DNA of 64,000 nt, taken from positions 1-64,000 of the forward strand of contig CAYMII010000007.1 of NCBI GenBank assembly GCA_964390565.1, written 5' to 3'. The translations under genes and the position numbers were made by a program. Source of the DNA: UBA8529 sp964390565 (GTDB lineage Bacteria > Bacteroidota > Bacteroidia > Bacteroidales > Tenuifilaceae). Below, piece by piece: positions 25,413-33,025 of the stretch (position 1 is the first letter of the stretch; every line of letters starts with the position of its first letter). The notes under the pieces were generated by a model, which saw only the letters and a list, made by a program, of their open reading frames with translations, was not told the origin of the DNA and did no database searches.

Positions 25413-25421
25413 ATATCTGGC

Positions 25422-26219
25422 TTAAACAACCTCTTCTTTCTTCCTTAAAGCGTAAGCAATAAATCCGATACCCGCCAATACAAAAGGAATGCTTAGCCAT
25501 TGTCCCATGTTTAACATCATCGATTTTTCAAACTCAACTTGTGGTTCTTTTAAAAATTCGATGAAAAACCTAGCAGCAAATAATGTGGAAAGAAAAAGGC
25601 CAAAAATTAATCCTTGCTTTGGTTTGCTCTTCGCCTTTATGTATACAAAGTAAAGCATTACAAAGATTAGAATATACATGAATGCTTCATATAGTTGAGT
25701 TGGGTGTTTTGGAAACATCTCGCCGTTGCGCTCAAAAACAAAACCCCAGGGTAAGCTCGTTTCAACACCATAAATCTCAGAATTCATTAAGTTTCCAATA
25801 CGGATTAAAAAACCAGCAAGCGCAACGGTTATAACAACTCTATCGAGTACATAAATCACCGAAACCTTCCATTTCCTGCTAAATAGAATAAGTGCTATTA
25901 TTATACCAACAGCAGCACCGTGACTTGCTAAGCCTCCTTGCCATATTTTAAGAATTTCAAGAGGATGGCTTAAGTAATAGGCTGGTTCGTAAAATAGGCA
26001 GTGTCCAAGTCGAGCCCCAAGAATGGTTCCAAAAGCCGTGTAAATGGTTAGCGAATCGAGAAAGCCTTCTTTTAAACTCTCTTTTTTAACGAAACTATTA
26101 AAAATGATATAACCCAAATAAAACGATAAAGCCCATAAAACCCCATAGTAGCGTATGGCAAAACTACCTATACGAAAAATTTCAGGGTTTACATCCCATT
26201 GAATTGAAGCAAGTATCAT
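25422..26219 (-). CDS. lgt: Prolipoprotein diacylglyceryl transferase
   Basis: A 265-aa integral membrane enzyme that moves diacylglycerol from phosphatidylglycerol to the lipobox cysteine of prolipoproteins, the first step of lipoprotein maturation. The signature LIRIGNLMNSEIYG (about 139-152) and SHGAAVGI with the catalytic-region His are present, with seven hydrophobic segments. The window encodes several lipoproteins that would be substrates (SGNH protein, exporter, PPIase, thioredoxin). The length is slightly short but complete at both ends. Confidence 0.95.
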   Translation of the reverse strand: MILASIQWDVNPEIFRIGSFAIRYYGVLWALSFYLGYIIFNSFVKKESLKEGFLDSLTIYTAFGTILGARLGHCLFYEPAYYLSHPLEILKIWQGGLASHGAAVGIIIALILFSRKWKVSVIYVLDRVVITVALAGFLIRIGNLMNSEIYGVETSLPWGFVFERNGEMFPKHPTQLYEAFMYILIFVMLYFVYIKAKSKPKQGLIFGLFLSTLFAARFFIEFLKEPQVEFEKSMMLNMGQWLSIPFVLAGIGFIAYALRKKEEVV

Positions 26220-26325
26220 CGATAAAAGATTTATAATAAACGATTACAAATAATCTTCTCTATTTTGATGTAAATATAGCTTATCGTGTTGATATAAAAC
26301 CTATCGTAATGATTAGTTAACAAAA

Positions 26326-26349
26326 AACATCGCCTAAAAAAGCGATGTT
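26326..26349 (-). terminator. Terminator after the PorP/SprF gene
   Basis: An 8-bp stem AACATCGC / GCGATGTT with an 8-base loop, followed on the minus strand by TTTTT, 31 bases after the stop codon. Confidence 0.8.
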
Positions 26350-26379
26350 GAGTTATAACATACTGATAATATGATGCTT

Positions 26380-27372
26380 TTAGAATCTGTTCAGCCAGCG
26401 ATATCGCCGTGCGGTATCGCCAATTTTATAGCCGAGCATAAACTCGTGAGATCCAAGTCTTGCAAAGGATGATACATCATTAAATGCCTTATCGAATGCG
26501 TAACCAAACGTAAACTGCTGATATCTTGCCCCAAACATCATAACAACTGTGCCTGTTGTGCGGAACGATACACCCACCCAATAATCTTGCTTATAATAGC
26601 CTTTAACGTTAATATCAACGGAATACTGTAATCTTTCGTTGGATGTAACAAGTAAAGAAGGCTCAACGGCATATGGGCTTTTATAGGGTTCGAATCGATA
26701 GCCTCCAATAATATAATACTGACGTAAAGTTCTAAAGGCTGTTTCGGAATTACCTCCGCCAAACTGAATTGAGGTTTGGAAAAGGTTGGTTCCAGAGAAT
26801 CCTGCATAATATTTCTCGGTACTAACCAAAAATCCCACATTTGCATCGGGAGAGAACTTGTTGTTATTACCAACTAACGGATCTCTAATACCTTCTTTCC
26901 ACCAGTCATACGTATCTGCTTGAGAAACATTAATACTATACTGATATAGTTTAACGGATGCCCCAAAGCTCAATTGAACATCACGCATGTAAATATGATA
27001 AGCATAAGTTCCTTGAAGACCTGTTCTACGAACACGCCCGTTCATATCGTTATAAACGAAAGCACCTAACCCAACACGTCCGCTTGGGCGGCGTTTACGA
27101 ACCCTGGCTTTAATTAATCGTGAACGATTACGAAAACTTGTTTTTAGAATTCGAGTTTGAGCGCTAACGGCATAAGTGCTAGGCCCTTCAGCATAACCAG
27201 CCCACTGCTTACGAGCGGTAAGGTGAAATGCAGTAAGCCCTTCTGCTCCAGCAACAGCAGGATTAATTAAATATGTGTTTAGCATATATTGACTATACAC
27301 TGCATCCTGCTGAGAATAAGCAGAACCAGTAATTACAATCAACCCAAATCCTATTAATATTTTTCTTAGCAT
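26380..27372 (-). CDS. PorP/SprF family type IX secretion system outer-membrane protein
   Basis: A 330-aa protein with a signal peptide (cleavage after SAYS) and the family opening DAVYSQYMLNTYLINPAVAG, followed by many beta strands and a GYKIGDTARRY end. The PorP/SprF family forms outer-membrane barrels that work with the T9SS and often stay bound to specific cargo. Here the gene directly follows a type-B sorting-domain protein (27-base gap), a well-known pairing that suggests it anchors or exports that protein. Confidence 0.94.
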   Translation of the reverse strand: MLRKILIGFGLIVITGSAYSQQDAVYSQYMLNTYLINPAVAGAEGLTAFHLTARKQWAGYAEGPSTYAVSAQTRILKTSFRNRSRLIKARVRKRRPSGRVGLGAFVYNDMNGRVRRTGLQGTYAYHIYMRDVQLSFGASVKLYQYSINVSQADTYDWWKEGIRDPLVGNNNKFSPDANVGFLVSTEKYYAGFSGTNLFQTSIQFGGGNSETAFRTLRQYYIIGGYRFEPYKSPYAVEPSLLVTSNERLQYSVDINVKGYYKQDYWVGVSFRTTGTVVMMFGARYQQFTFGYAFDKAFNDVSSFARLGSHEFMLGYKIGDTARRYRWLNRF

Positions 27373-27399
27373 AACTTCTGAATTTTAGCAGAAGGCTAA

Positions 27400-28515
27400 T
27401 TATCTTATTATTGTAACAGAACCTTTGTATGTAAATTCTTTCCCTTTAAAACTAATTACAATGATGTAATGGTAAGAATCCATCGGAAGCTCTCTTCCAT
27501 TTAAATCTTTTCCATCCCATGATTTATAAATATCCGATTCCCAAACCAATTTTCCCCAACGATTAAAAACCTTTGTTGTAACCTTTATTTGATCATTGTT
27601 AAAATATTGGTAGAGATCATTTGTCTCAAACTGTTTTTTAGGGCGAGGGAAATCCCACTTGTCATTTATTTCGTCGCCGTTTGGTGTAAATGCGGCTGGT
27701 ATATCCAAATCACCTAAATCGCCTGCGGTAACCTTGATTTCATCAGAATTTTCGCAGCCATTTTCATCAGTAACCTCAACCTTATATGTTTTTGTGCCCG
27801 ATAAGCCATCAACAGTAATTGCAGAGGTTAACGTATTTAAATTCATATCTACGCCGTTGCTAAACCATTGGTATGCAGTAAAGTCTGGATCAAAGACGTT
27901 TAGCTCAAGCGTTTGACTTGCAAAAAGAGTGGTGTCATTACCCAACCAAACGTATGGTAAAGGATGAAATACCGCTTCAATATCGTTGTAAGTACAACTT
28001 TGATTTTCATCAACTAACCGAACTTCATAAGTTCCTGCTTCGGTTGTAATATAGGTTCTACTTGTTGAACTGTTAATTGTCCAAAAATAGTTGTGAAATA
28101 ACCCAGGATCAAGGGTAACTTCATTGCCAATACATGCAGCAACGCTTGTTGGAACACCAACAAAGGGCATGCTTATAGTGTTATTATTCAATATTATATG
28201 CTGAGGCTCTTTAAGGGTGCCTGTGCATCCAAAAACTGTTGTTTCTAGAACTGAAAAAGTGTACATACCAGCGGGAAGAGTATCTCGCCATGTTACCTCA
28301 ACCTTATCATTGTTGACTATAATATACTTTTGAGGAATTGGGTTACCGTTAGGATCAGTAATAGTCCAAACAAAGGTGCTTCCTCCCGTTCCTAAAACTC
28401 CATAGGTTGAAACGCTGCCAGCACACACCATCGGTAAATCTTGTCCTATAGTATGTGTAATAGCAAATAAAAAAGTGCTAATAAAAAGGAATAGTATGTT
28501 AAAAAACTGTTTCAA
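27400..28515 (-). CDS. T9SS type-B sorting domain protein (CHU_C, gliding motility-associated C-terminal domain)
   Basis: A 371-aa secreted protein. It has a signal peptide (about 1-24), Ig/PKD-like repeats each with a conserved Cys (VCAGSV, GCTGTL, ACIGNEV, SCTYND, GCENSD), then the type-B sorting domain (about 285-371) with FTPNGDEINDKWDF, NRWGKLVWES and WDGKDLNGRELPMDSYHY. The domain directs export by the type IX machinery. The PorP/SprF partner follows. The cargo is short and its Ig-like repeats suggest a surface adhesin or structural component rather than an enzyme. Confidence 0.94.
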   Translation of the reverse strand: MKQFFNILFLFISTFLFAITHTIGQDLPMVCAGSVSTYGVLGTGGSTFVWTITDPNGNPIPQKYIIVNNDKVEVTWRDTLPAGMYTFSVLETTVFGCTGTLKEPQHIILNNNTISMPFVGVPTSVAACIGNEVTLDPGLFHNYFWTINSSTSRTYITTEAGTYEVRLVDENQSCTYNDIEAVFHPLPYVWLGNDTTLFASQTLELNVFDPDFTAYQWFSNGVDMNLNTLTSAITVDGLSGTKTYKVEVTDENGCENSDEIKVTAGDLGDLDIPAAFTPNGDEINDKWDFPRPKKQFETNDLYQYFNNDQIKVTTKVFNRWGKLVWESDIYKSWDGKDLNGRELPMDSYHYIIVISFKGKEFTYKGSVTIIR

Positions 28516-28553
28516 CTTTTATTTTATCAGGAAGTTTTTAAATCCTTCTTTTA

Positions 28554-28587
28554 TTTAAACCCGACAGGTTCAAACCTGCCGGGTTTA
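28554..28587 (-). terminator. Terminator after the Ala/Thr-rich secreted protein gene
   Basis: A stem of 9 bp, a single A-C mismatch, then 5 bp (TTAAACCCG...CAGGT / ACCTG...CGGGTTTAA) closed by a 4-base loop. It lies between the secreted-protein stop and the CHU_C start, so the CHU_C/PorP pair may need readthrough or its own promoter. Confidence 0.75.
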
Positions 28588-28623
28588 ATAAATACATTAT
28601 ATACTTTATTACAAATCAAACTA

Positions 28624-29703
28624 CTAGTAAACATAAGTGTTTGAAATGTGATAGATAGGACCTGTAACAGGAGTTGGGTTTACAATGAAATAAATTTCGT
28701 TTGTTGCATTTCCAGTAGCAGCAAAAGTAAAATAGGTTGGTGCTGCAGCAAGGAAATCTGATTTTTGAGAAATTGCAGTACGGAAAGTATTTGCTGCCGC
28801 AAGAATAGCGGCTGAATTACTTGCTGTTCCTGTTTGAACAAATCTATAAGTGTATTTTGTTCTTGCAAGAGTGGTTGTTGCACCTTTTGTTAAAACAGTT
28901 AAAGCAGGTGTGTTAAAGGTAAATGTTGATGTTGGGTTGCCAGCAGTAAGAGCGGCTGATGGCAGCGCACCAACTTGTCCAGCCTTTAAACGACCTCCTG
29001 TTGTTGCTGTAAAATCTTGAACAATTGCATAAGGTGTTTTTATGTCGATAACAGCATCTGAACCATCAATGGTTTCAACTTTTGATGCAACAGCAAATGA
29101 GAAACCAGCTAATGCTAAAGGAACAGCTTCATTAAAGGTTACAGTTAAAGTTTGAGCACCTTGATCTCCACAAATTTGATATGCTGAATTGGCAGTAATT
29201 ACATTCCAAGCACCACCAGGATTAATCGTTGCTGCACCAGTAGGTGCTGCTACAACAGTTACATTAATATCTTTACCAGTAGCATCAACACATCCGCCAA
29301 ATGCAGCAGGTGCATGCTCTTTAACGTTTACAACATAGTTACCTGTTGCAGGATAAGTAATTTCAACATAGTTAGCAGGCTTGTTACCTGGGCCTGGAAC
29401 AAGAGGTACAGGGTAGGTTACAGTTGCTGCTCCTGGGTTTGTTGGAATTGTCCAGTCCCAAACAAAACCTGCAGTAAGCGCCCATCCTGGACCAGTATAA
29501 GTATGGTAAGCAGGATCTGGTAGAGCATAATAACCCATGGTTGTACCGCCAGTTTTTAAAGTAACATAATCTACATTAGCTGGTGCTGCAGCCAAAGGAT
29601 TATATTGGCTATATGCTGCATCTGCAACTTGAGCATTTGCTCTGCCAATTGTTAAAATAGCCACAAATAGAAAGGCTAATTTCAAAAGAGTTGATTTTTT
29701 CAT
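28624..29703 (-). CDS. Secreted Ala/Thr/Pro-rich protein linked to a T9SS pair, function unknown
   Basis: A 359-aa protein with a clear signal peptide (MKKSTLLKLAFLFVAILTIG...ANA). The mature part is rich in Ala, Thr, Val and Pro and contains few Cys (GGCVDATG and ICGDQ). An AYSQYNPLAAAPANVDYV stretch after the signal resembles the PorP-type SQY start but is not long enough to assign. There is no C-terminal sorting domain; it ends ISNTYVY. It heads the T9SS group and has a long, possibly structured leader. I do not recognise a family. A surface or matrix role is inferred from context only. Confidence 0.85.
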   Translation of the reverse strand: MKKSTLLKLAFLFVAILTIGRANAQVADAAYSQYNPLAAAPANVDYVTLKTGGTTMGYYALPDPAYHTYTGPGWALTAGFVWDWTIPTNPGAATVTYPVPLVPGPGNKPANYVEITYPATGNYVVNVKEHAPAAFGGCVDATGKDINVTVVAAPTGAATINPGGAWNVITANSAYQICGDQGAQTLTVTFNEAVPLALAGFSFAVASKVETIDGSDAVIDIKTPYAIVQDFTATTGGRLKAGQVGALPSAALTAGNPTSTFTFNTPALTVLTKGATTTLARTKYTYRFVQTGTASNSAAILAAANTFRTAISQKSDFLAAAPTYFTFAATGNATNEIYFIVNPTPVTGPIYHISNTYVY

Positions 29704-29875
29704 AGCTTGATTGTTTAAAGTTTAAAAATTAAATTCTTATCTAATTCGTTTATTTTCAAAATAATATGCCTTAAGGCATCAAAACATTACTGTATAAACA
29801 GGTAAACCTTATGGTGGCTTACCCGCATTTACAGGGGTCTCCCGTATCGTTAGTATGCTGTTTCTCATACTGTTT
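29704..29875 (-). promoter_or_regulatory. Candidate structured 5' leader of the T9SS-linked secreted protein
   Basis: Read on the minus strand, the roughly 170 bases before the ATG contain successive inverted repeats. These are AGTATG/CATACT (29852-29871), GGGAGACCC (29835-29843), a GGTAA-x-CC/GG-x-TTACC stem (29801-29823), and the perfect palindrome ATGCCTTAAGGCAT (29766-29779). A TAATATTG box just upstream is one base off the -7 consensus. This looks like a folded leader or small RNA, but I cannot assign it to a known riboswitch class. Confidence 0.4.
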
Positions 29876-30185
29876 TGCGTTGCAATATTAGCTATTATAA
29901 ACATCTTATTAACAGCTATTACGTTGAGTTGGACTTTTAGTTTACGTTTTAATACACCATTTTACCTTTTTACTTGATAAACGATTGAAAAAACTGGATT
30001 AACGAGTAAAAAAAATTTTTGTTTAGTAAAAGTCCTGTCAATTATCAAAGAACATTGGTTTGTTGATTATCAATAACTTTGCCAATGTCCTTTTTGTTCT
30101 GTTTATCTGATATTTATGATTTTTAATTTTTTAGTTATGTACGAAATCGGCTTTAATGCTAAAATACTTCTTTTAAAGAATGTTA
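29876..30185. other. Gene-free stretch between the T9SS leader and a secreted-protein gene
   Basis: AT-rich, without a convincing ORF. It contains an inverted repeat ACATTGG (30052-30058) / CCAATGT (30082-30088). On the plus strand a T-run follows the second arm, but no plus-strand gene ends here, so I do not call it a terminator. Confidence 0.4.
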
Positions 30186-31061
30186 TTAGTAATCAATTTC
30201 TTTGGCTCTTCTGTTATTCGTACGATAAATTTCGTATCGCTTCTCTAACCATTTTATTATCTCGTTTTCAGAGCTATAATACTTTAAATATATAAGTCGG
30301 TTTCTACTTGGTTGATAAATCCTCTCTTCGCGACTTATTTGTTTCCCTTTTTTATCGAAATGACTAACTTCAATAATATTATTTTTTGCATCATACTTAT
30401 ACTTTGTTGATATCGTTGTTTTAGCACCATTTGTTTTAACTATGCTTACAATATTTTCAACTAAACGACCAATTGAATCGTAACGAGGTTTACTAGAAAG
30501 TTTAATAATTGAATCTAGTGGAGAGTATCCCTTTTTAATGCTTACAGCGCGAGATAATTCTGTTCCATAATTATCATATACTGACTTAGTCTTATATGCA
30601 TTTTTTCCATCAATCCCTTTTGCTTCAATGCTTATGGGTTTACGTAGCCGATCATAATTATATAAAAGCGTTATGTATAATGAAGTATCGCCAGGCTTTA
30701 CAAACTTGATTGCTTCTTGGCTAACTAAACTATCCTTTGTATAAGTATAGCTTTTAACCATTTTAAGTTTCTCGTTTTCAAAAATATCTGTTTTAACCAA
30801 TTGTTTCCCTTTAAAAGTATGCCATTTGTAGTTATGAGGGTAATGATCTTTAAAGTCATACTCTATTTCTGTATGAAGTCTTCCAAGAGAATCATAAATT
30901 TCTTGGTATATTGTCCAATACTTATCTGTTTTATCTCCTTTCTCTAATAAATATTGACTTGTTACCGTTATTCTTCTAATATTTTGAGGTGAACGTTGTT
31001 GAGCTTTTGCTATTGAACATACTATAAGAGTAAACAATAGACTAAAATAATATTTATACAT
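30186..31061 (-). CDS. Secreted protein with RHS/YD-like repeats, function unknown
   Basis: A 291-aa protein with a signal peptide (cleavage near AKAQ). The mature part repeats a short pattern of the form Y-D-x-x-G-R-L: IYDSLGRLHTE, RYDSIGRLVEN, YDAKNNIIEV. These resemble single strands of YD repeats in RHS-type or wall-associated proteins but are too few to form an RHS shell. It stands alone in the same direction as the NtrC-type regulator upstream (86-base gap). No enzyme motif is seen. Confidence 0.85.
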   Translation of the reverse strand: MYKYYFSLLFTLIVCSIAKAQQRSPQNIRRITVTSQYLLEKGDKTDKYWTIYQEIYDSLGRLHTEIEYDFKDHYPHNYKWHTFKGKQLVKTDIFENEKLKMVKSYTYTKDSLVSQEAIKFVKPGDTSLYITLLYNYDRLRKPISIEAKGIDGKNAYKTKSVYDNYGTELSRAVSIKKGYSPLDSIIKLSSKPRYDSIGRLVENIVSIVKTNGAKTTISTKYKYDAKNNIIEVSHFDKKGKQISREERIYQPSRNRLIYLKYYSSENEIIKWLEKRYEIYRTNNRRAKEIDY

Positions 31062-31147
31062 AACCTTTTGATTTTATAACGTTTGTATAGGATGCAAAGT
31101 AAATGAATTTTTATTTTGGTTATTTAGAAGTTGATGTATATCATTTA

Positions 31148-32491
31148 CTACTCTATCCCATACTGTTTCATCTTATTATAAAGCGTTTTGCGGTCGATGT
31201 TAAGCAGCTCGGCTGCTTTGCTCTTGTTAAAACGAGCCTTTTCGAGGGTTGAGACAATTAGCTGCTGCTCGGCTCGTTCCTTAGAGTCGCGAAGGTTTTC
31301 AATAGGTTTTTTAGTTTTGAAATCATGCCCATTAGAAAGTTCAGAAGGAAGGGTTTGAAGGGTAACATATTCGCCCTTTTCGAGGAGTACAGCACGTCGT
31401 ATAACATTCCTTAGCTCGCGAATATTACCTGGCCAAGGGTATTTTGAAAAAACGTCAACCACTTGCTGATCGAACCCTTTTGTGTTTTTGCTCATCTCAT
31501 GATTGGCTAGCTGCAAAAAATGGTTGGCAAAAATGGTTAAATCGGGAATCCTCTCCCTTAAAGGGGCAATGCTTATGGTAAACTCGTTAAGACGATGATA
31601 AAGATCTTCGCGAAAATCGCCTCGTTTAACGGCTTCTATCAAATCGTCGTTGGATGCGGTAATAAGACGAACATCCACCTCAACCTCTTTGCTGCTTCCA
31701 ATCCTTTTTACTTTTCGTTCTTGAATTGCCCGAAGCAGGTTAACCTGAACATCGTAAGGGAGATTACCAATTTCATCAAGAAAAAGAGTTCCACCATTTG
31801 CAGCCTCGAACTGCCCCATCTTATCGGATATAGCGCCAGTAAATGATCCCTTAAGGTGACCGAAAAACTCGCTGCTTGCCAGCTCTTTCGATAAAGCCCC
31901 GCAATCAATAGCAATGAAAGGTTTCTTATTACGCTTACTTTCGTGATGTATTTCGCGAGCAACGTACTCCTTCCCTGTCCCGCTATCGCCTTGAATAATA
32001 ACCGAAAGGTTTGTTGGTGCAACAATGCTGATATAATCATTTACCTGCTTTGCCTGAGCGCTTATACCATTAATAAACTTTTTAGCGATTGCTTTAGCTT
32101 CAGCATTATCGTCCTCAACAGACGCCTTACCCCTAGCCTTAAGAGCATTATTGATGGTTAAAAGAATTTCATCGGGATTAATAGGCTTGGTAACATATTC
32201 GTATGCCCCCTTTTTAATTGCGCTTACAGCAATACGTATATCGGCATAGCCGGTCATAAGAATAACAATGGTATCGGCTGATTTTTGCTTTGCCTCCGCC
32301 AAAAGCTCCATACCGCTACCCTCTGGCAAACGAAAGTCTGATAAAAGAACATCAAAACCATTGGCATGAATTAAGCGCACCGCTTCATCGAAAGAAAATG
32401 CCTCTTTAACCTCAAAACCATTCTTGGTAAGAAATGTTTTAAGCATGATGCAAAAGGTAGAATCGTCGTCAACAACTAGAATTTTTGCCAT
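31148..32491 (-). CDS. Sigma-54-dependent response regulator, NtrC family
   Basis: A 447-aa regulator with three domains. The receiver (about 1-120) has the acidic pocket DDD, phospho-Asp in LLSDFRLPEGSG (about residue 56) and Lys in VTKPI. The AAA+ domain (about 140-370) has Walker A GDSGTGKE and the sigma-54 contact loop GSFTGA. The C-terminal Fis-type HTH is KSKAAELLNIDRKTLYNKM. It should activate sigma-54 promoters when phosphorylated. No cognate histidine kinase is adjacent, so the signal is unknown. Confidence 0.96.
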   Translation of the reverse strand: MAKILVVDDDSTFCIMLKTFLTKNGFEVKEAFSFDEAVRLIHANGFDVLLSDFRLPEGSGMELLAEAKQKSADTIVILMTGYADIRIAVSAIKKGAYEYVTKPINPDEILLTINNALKARGKASVEDDNAEAKAIAKKFINGISAQAKQVNDYISIVAPTNLSVIIQGDSGTGKEYVAREIHHESKRNKKPFIAIDCGALSKELASSEFFGHLKGSFTGAISDKMGQFEAANGGTLFLDEIGNLPYDVQVNLLRAIQERKVKRIGSSKEVEVDVRLITASNDDLIEAVKRGDFREDLYHRLNEFTISIAPLRERIPDLTIFANHFLQLANHEMSKNTKGFDQQVVDVFSKYPWPGNIRELRNVIRRAVLLEKGEYVTLQTLPSELSNGHDFKTKKPIENLRDSKERAEQQLIVSTLEKARFNKSKAAELLNIDRKTLYNKMKQYGIE

Positions 32492-32544
32492 GTAAATGGG
32501 TTTTGAAACAATAGGTGCTAAGTTAAATAAAAGTTGTGAGTTAT

Positions 32545-32573
32545 TAGTTGTCGGTTGTCGGTTGTCGGTTCTT
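32545..32573 (+). repeat. Heptamer cluster 3' of four-helix-bundle gene 2
   Basis: In-register words GTTATTA, GTTGTCG, GTTGTCG, GTTGTCG, GTTCTTT. The three identical central copies make it a clear short tandem repeat. The words point towards the four-helix-bundle gene. An inverted counterpart lies on its other side (32990-33023). Confidence 0.85.
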
Positions 32574-32601
32574 TGATAGAAATAGTTAAGAATAATTTAA
32601 A

Positions 32602-32970
32602 CTACTTATCTGTTTCCCATTTAGATTCTACATATTCAATAAATCGATAAATTTTACCTCCAAGATTATCAAGTTCTTTTGAAACGATATCCCAACCACC
32701 ATCGGGGTATATTGCATGAAGGAATTCACACTGTGTGGTACTTTCGAGTAATGATGCATGGCTGTAAACAAGAAACTTAATAAAATCAGATTTATACCTT
32801 TTCCTTCCATACCCCTCTACAATATTATCCTTGATCGACTGACTTGATCTTCTTAACTGCGAACCAGCTTCATATTTGTCAGGATTTGGCAATTCAATTG
32901 TCTTATTCCTTATCCGAACTGATAAGTCAAAAGACAATTTATAAATATCTAGATCTTTATAGCTCTTCAT
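32602..32970 (-). CDS. Four-helix-bundle protein (S23/IVP family), copy 2
   Basis: A 122-aa protein of the same family as the gene at 13435-13821 but well diverged: YKDLDIYKLSFDLSVRIRN, then LRRSSQSIKDNIVEGYGR (the family core, about 41-58) and a C-terminal helix KIYRFIEYVESKW. Inverted heptamer arrays flank it on both sides. It sits between a response regulator and ispG, loci with no link to rRNA or to each other. The function is unknown. The repeated association with word arrays is the notable point. Confidence 0.88.
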   Translation of the reverse strand: MKSYKDLDIYKLSFDLSVRIRNKTIELPNPDKYEAGSQLRRSSQSIKDNIVEGYGRKRYKSDFIKFLVYSHASLLESTTQCEFLHAIYPDGGWDIVSKELDNLGGKIYRFIEYVESKWETDK

Positions 32971-32989
32971 CTTTATGAAATTAAAACGG

Positions 32990-33023
32990 TCTTTAACCGA
33001 TAACTAATAACTGATAACAAACA
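32990..33023 (-). repeat. Heptamer cluster 5' of four-helix-bundle gene 2
   Basis: On the minus strand the words read GTTATCA, GTTATTA, GTTATCG, GTTAAAG, so they are oriented towards the gene and inverted relative to the cluster at 32545-32573. The distal part (GTTGTTT) is degenerate. Confidence 0.75.
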
Positions 33024-33025
33024 AC

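Noticed and set aside
26690..26710. tRNA T-loop-like word GGTTCGAATC
   Set aside because: It lies inside the PorP/SprF coding sequence and no cloverleaf can be built around it.
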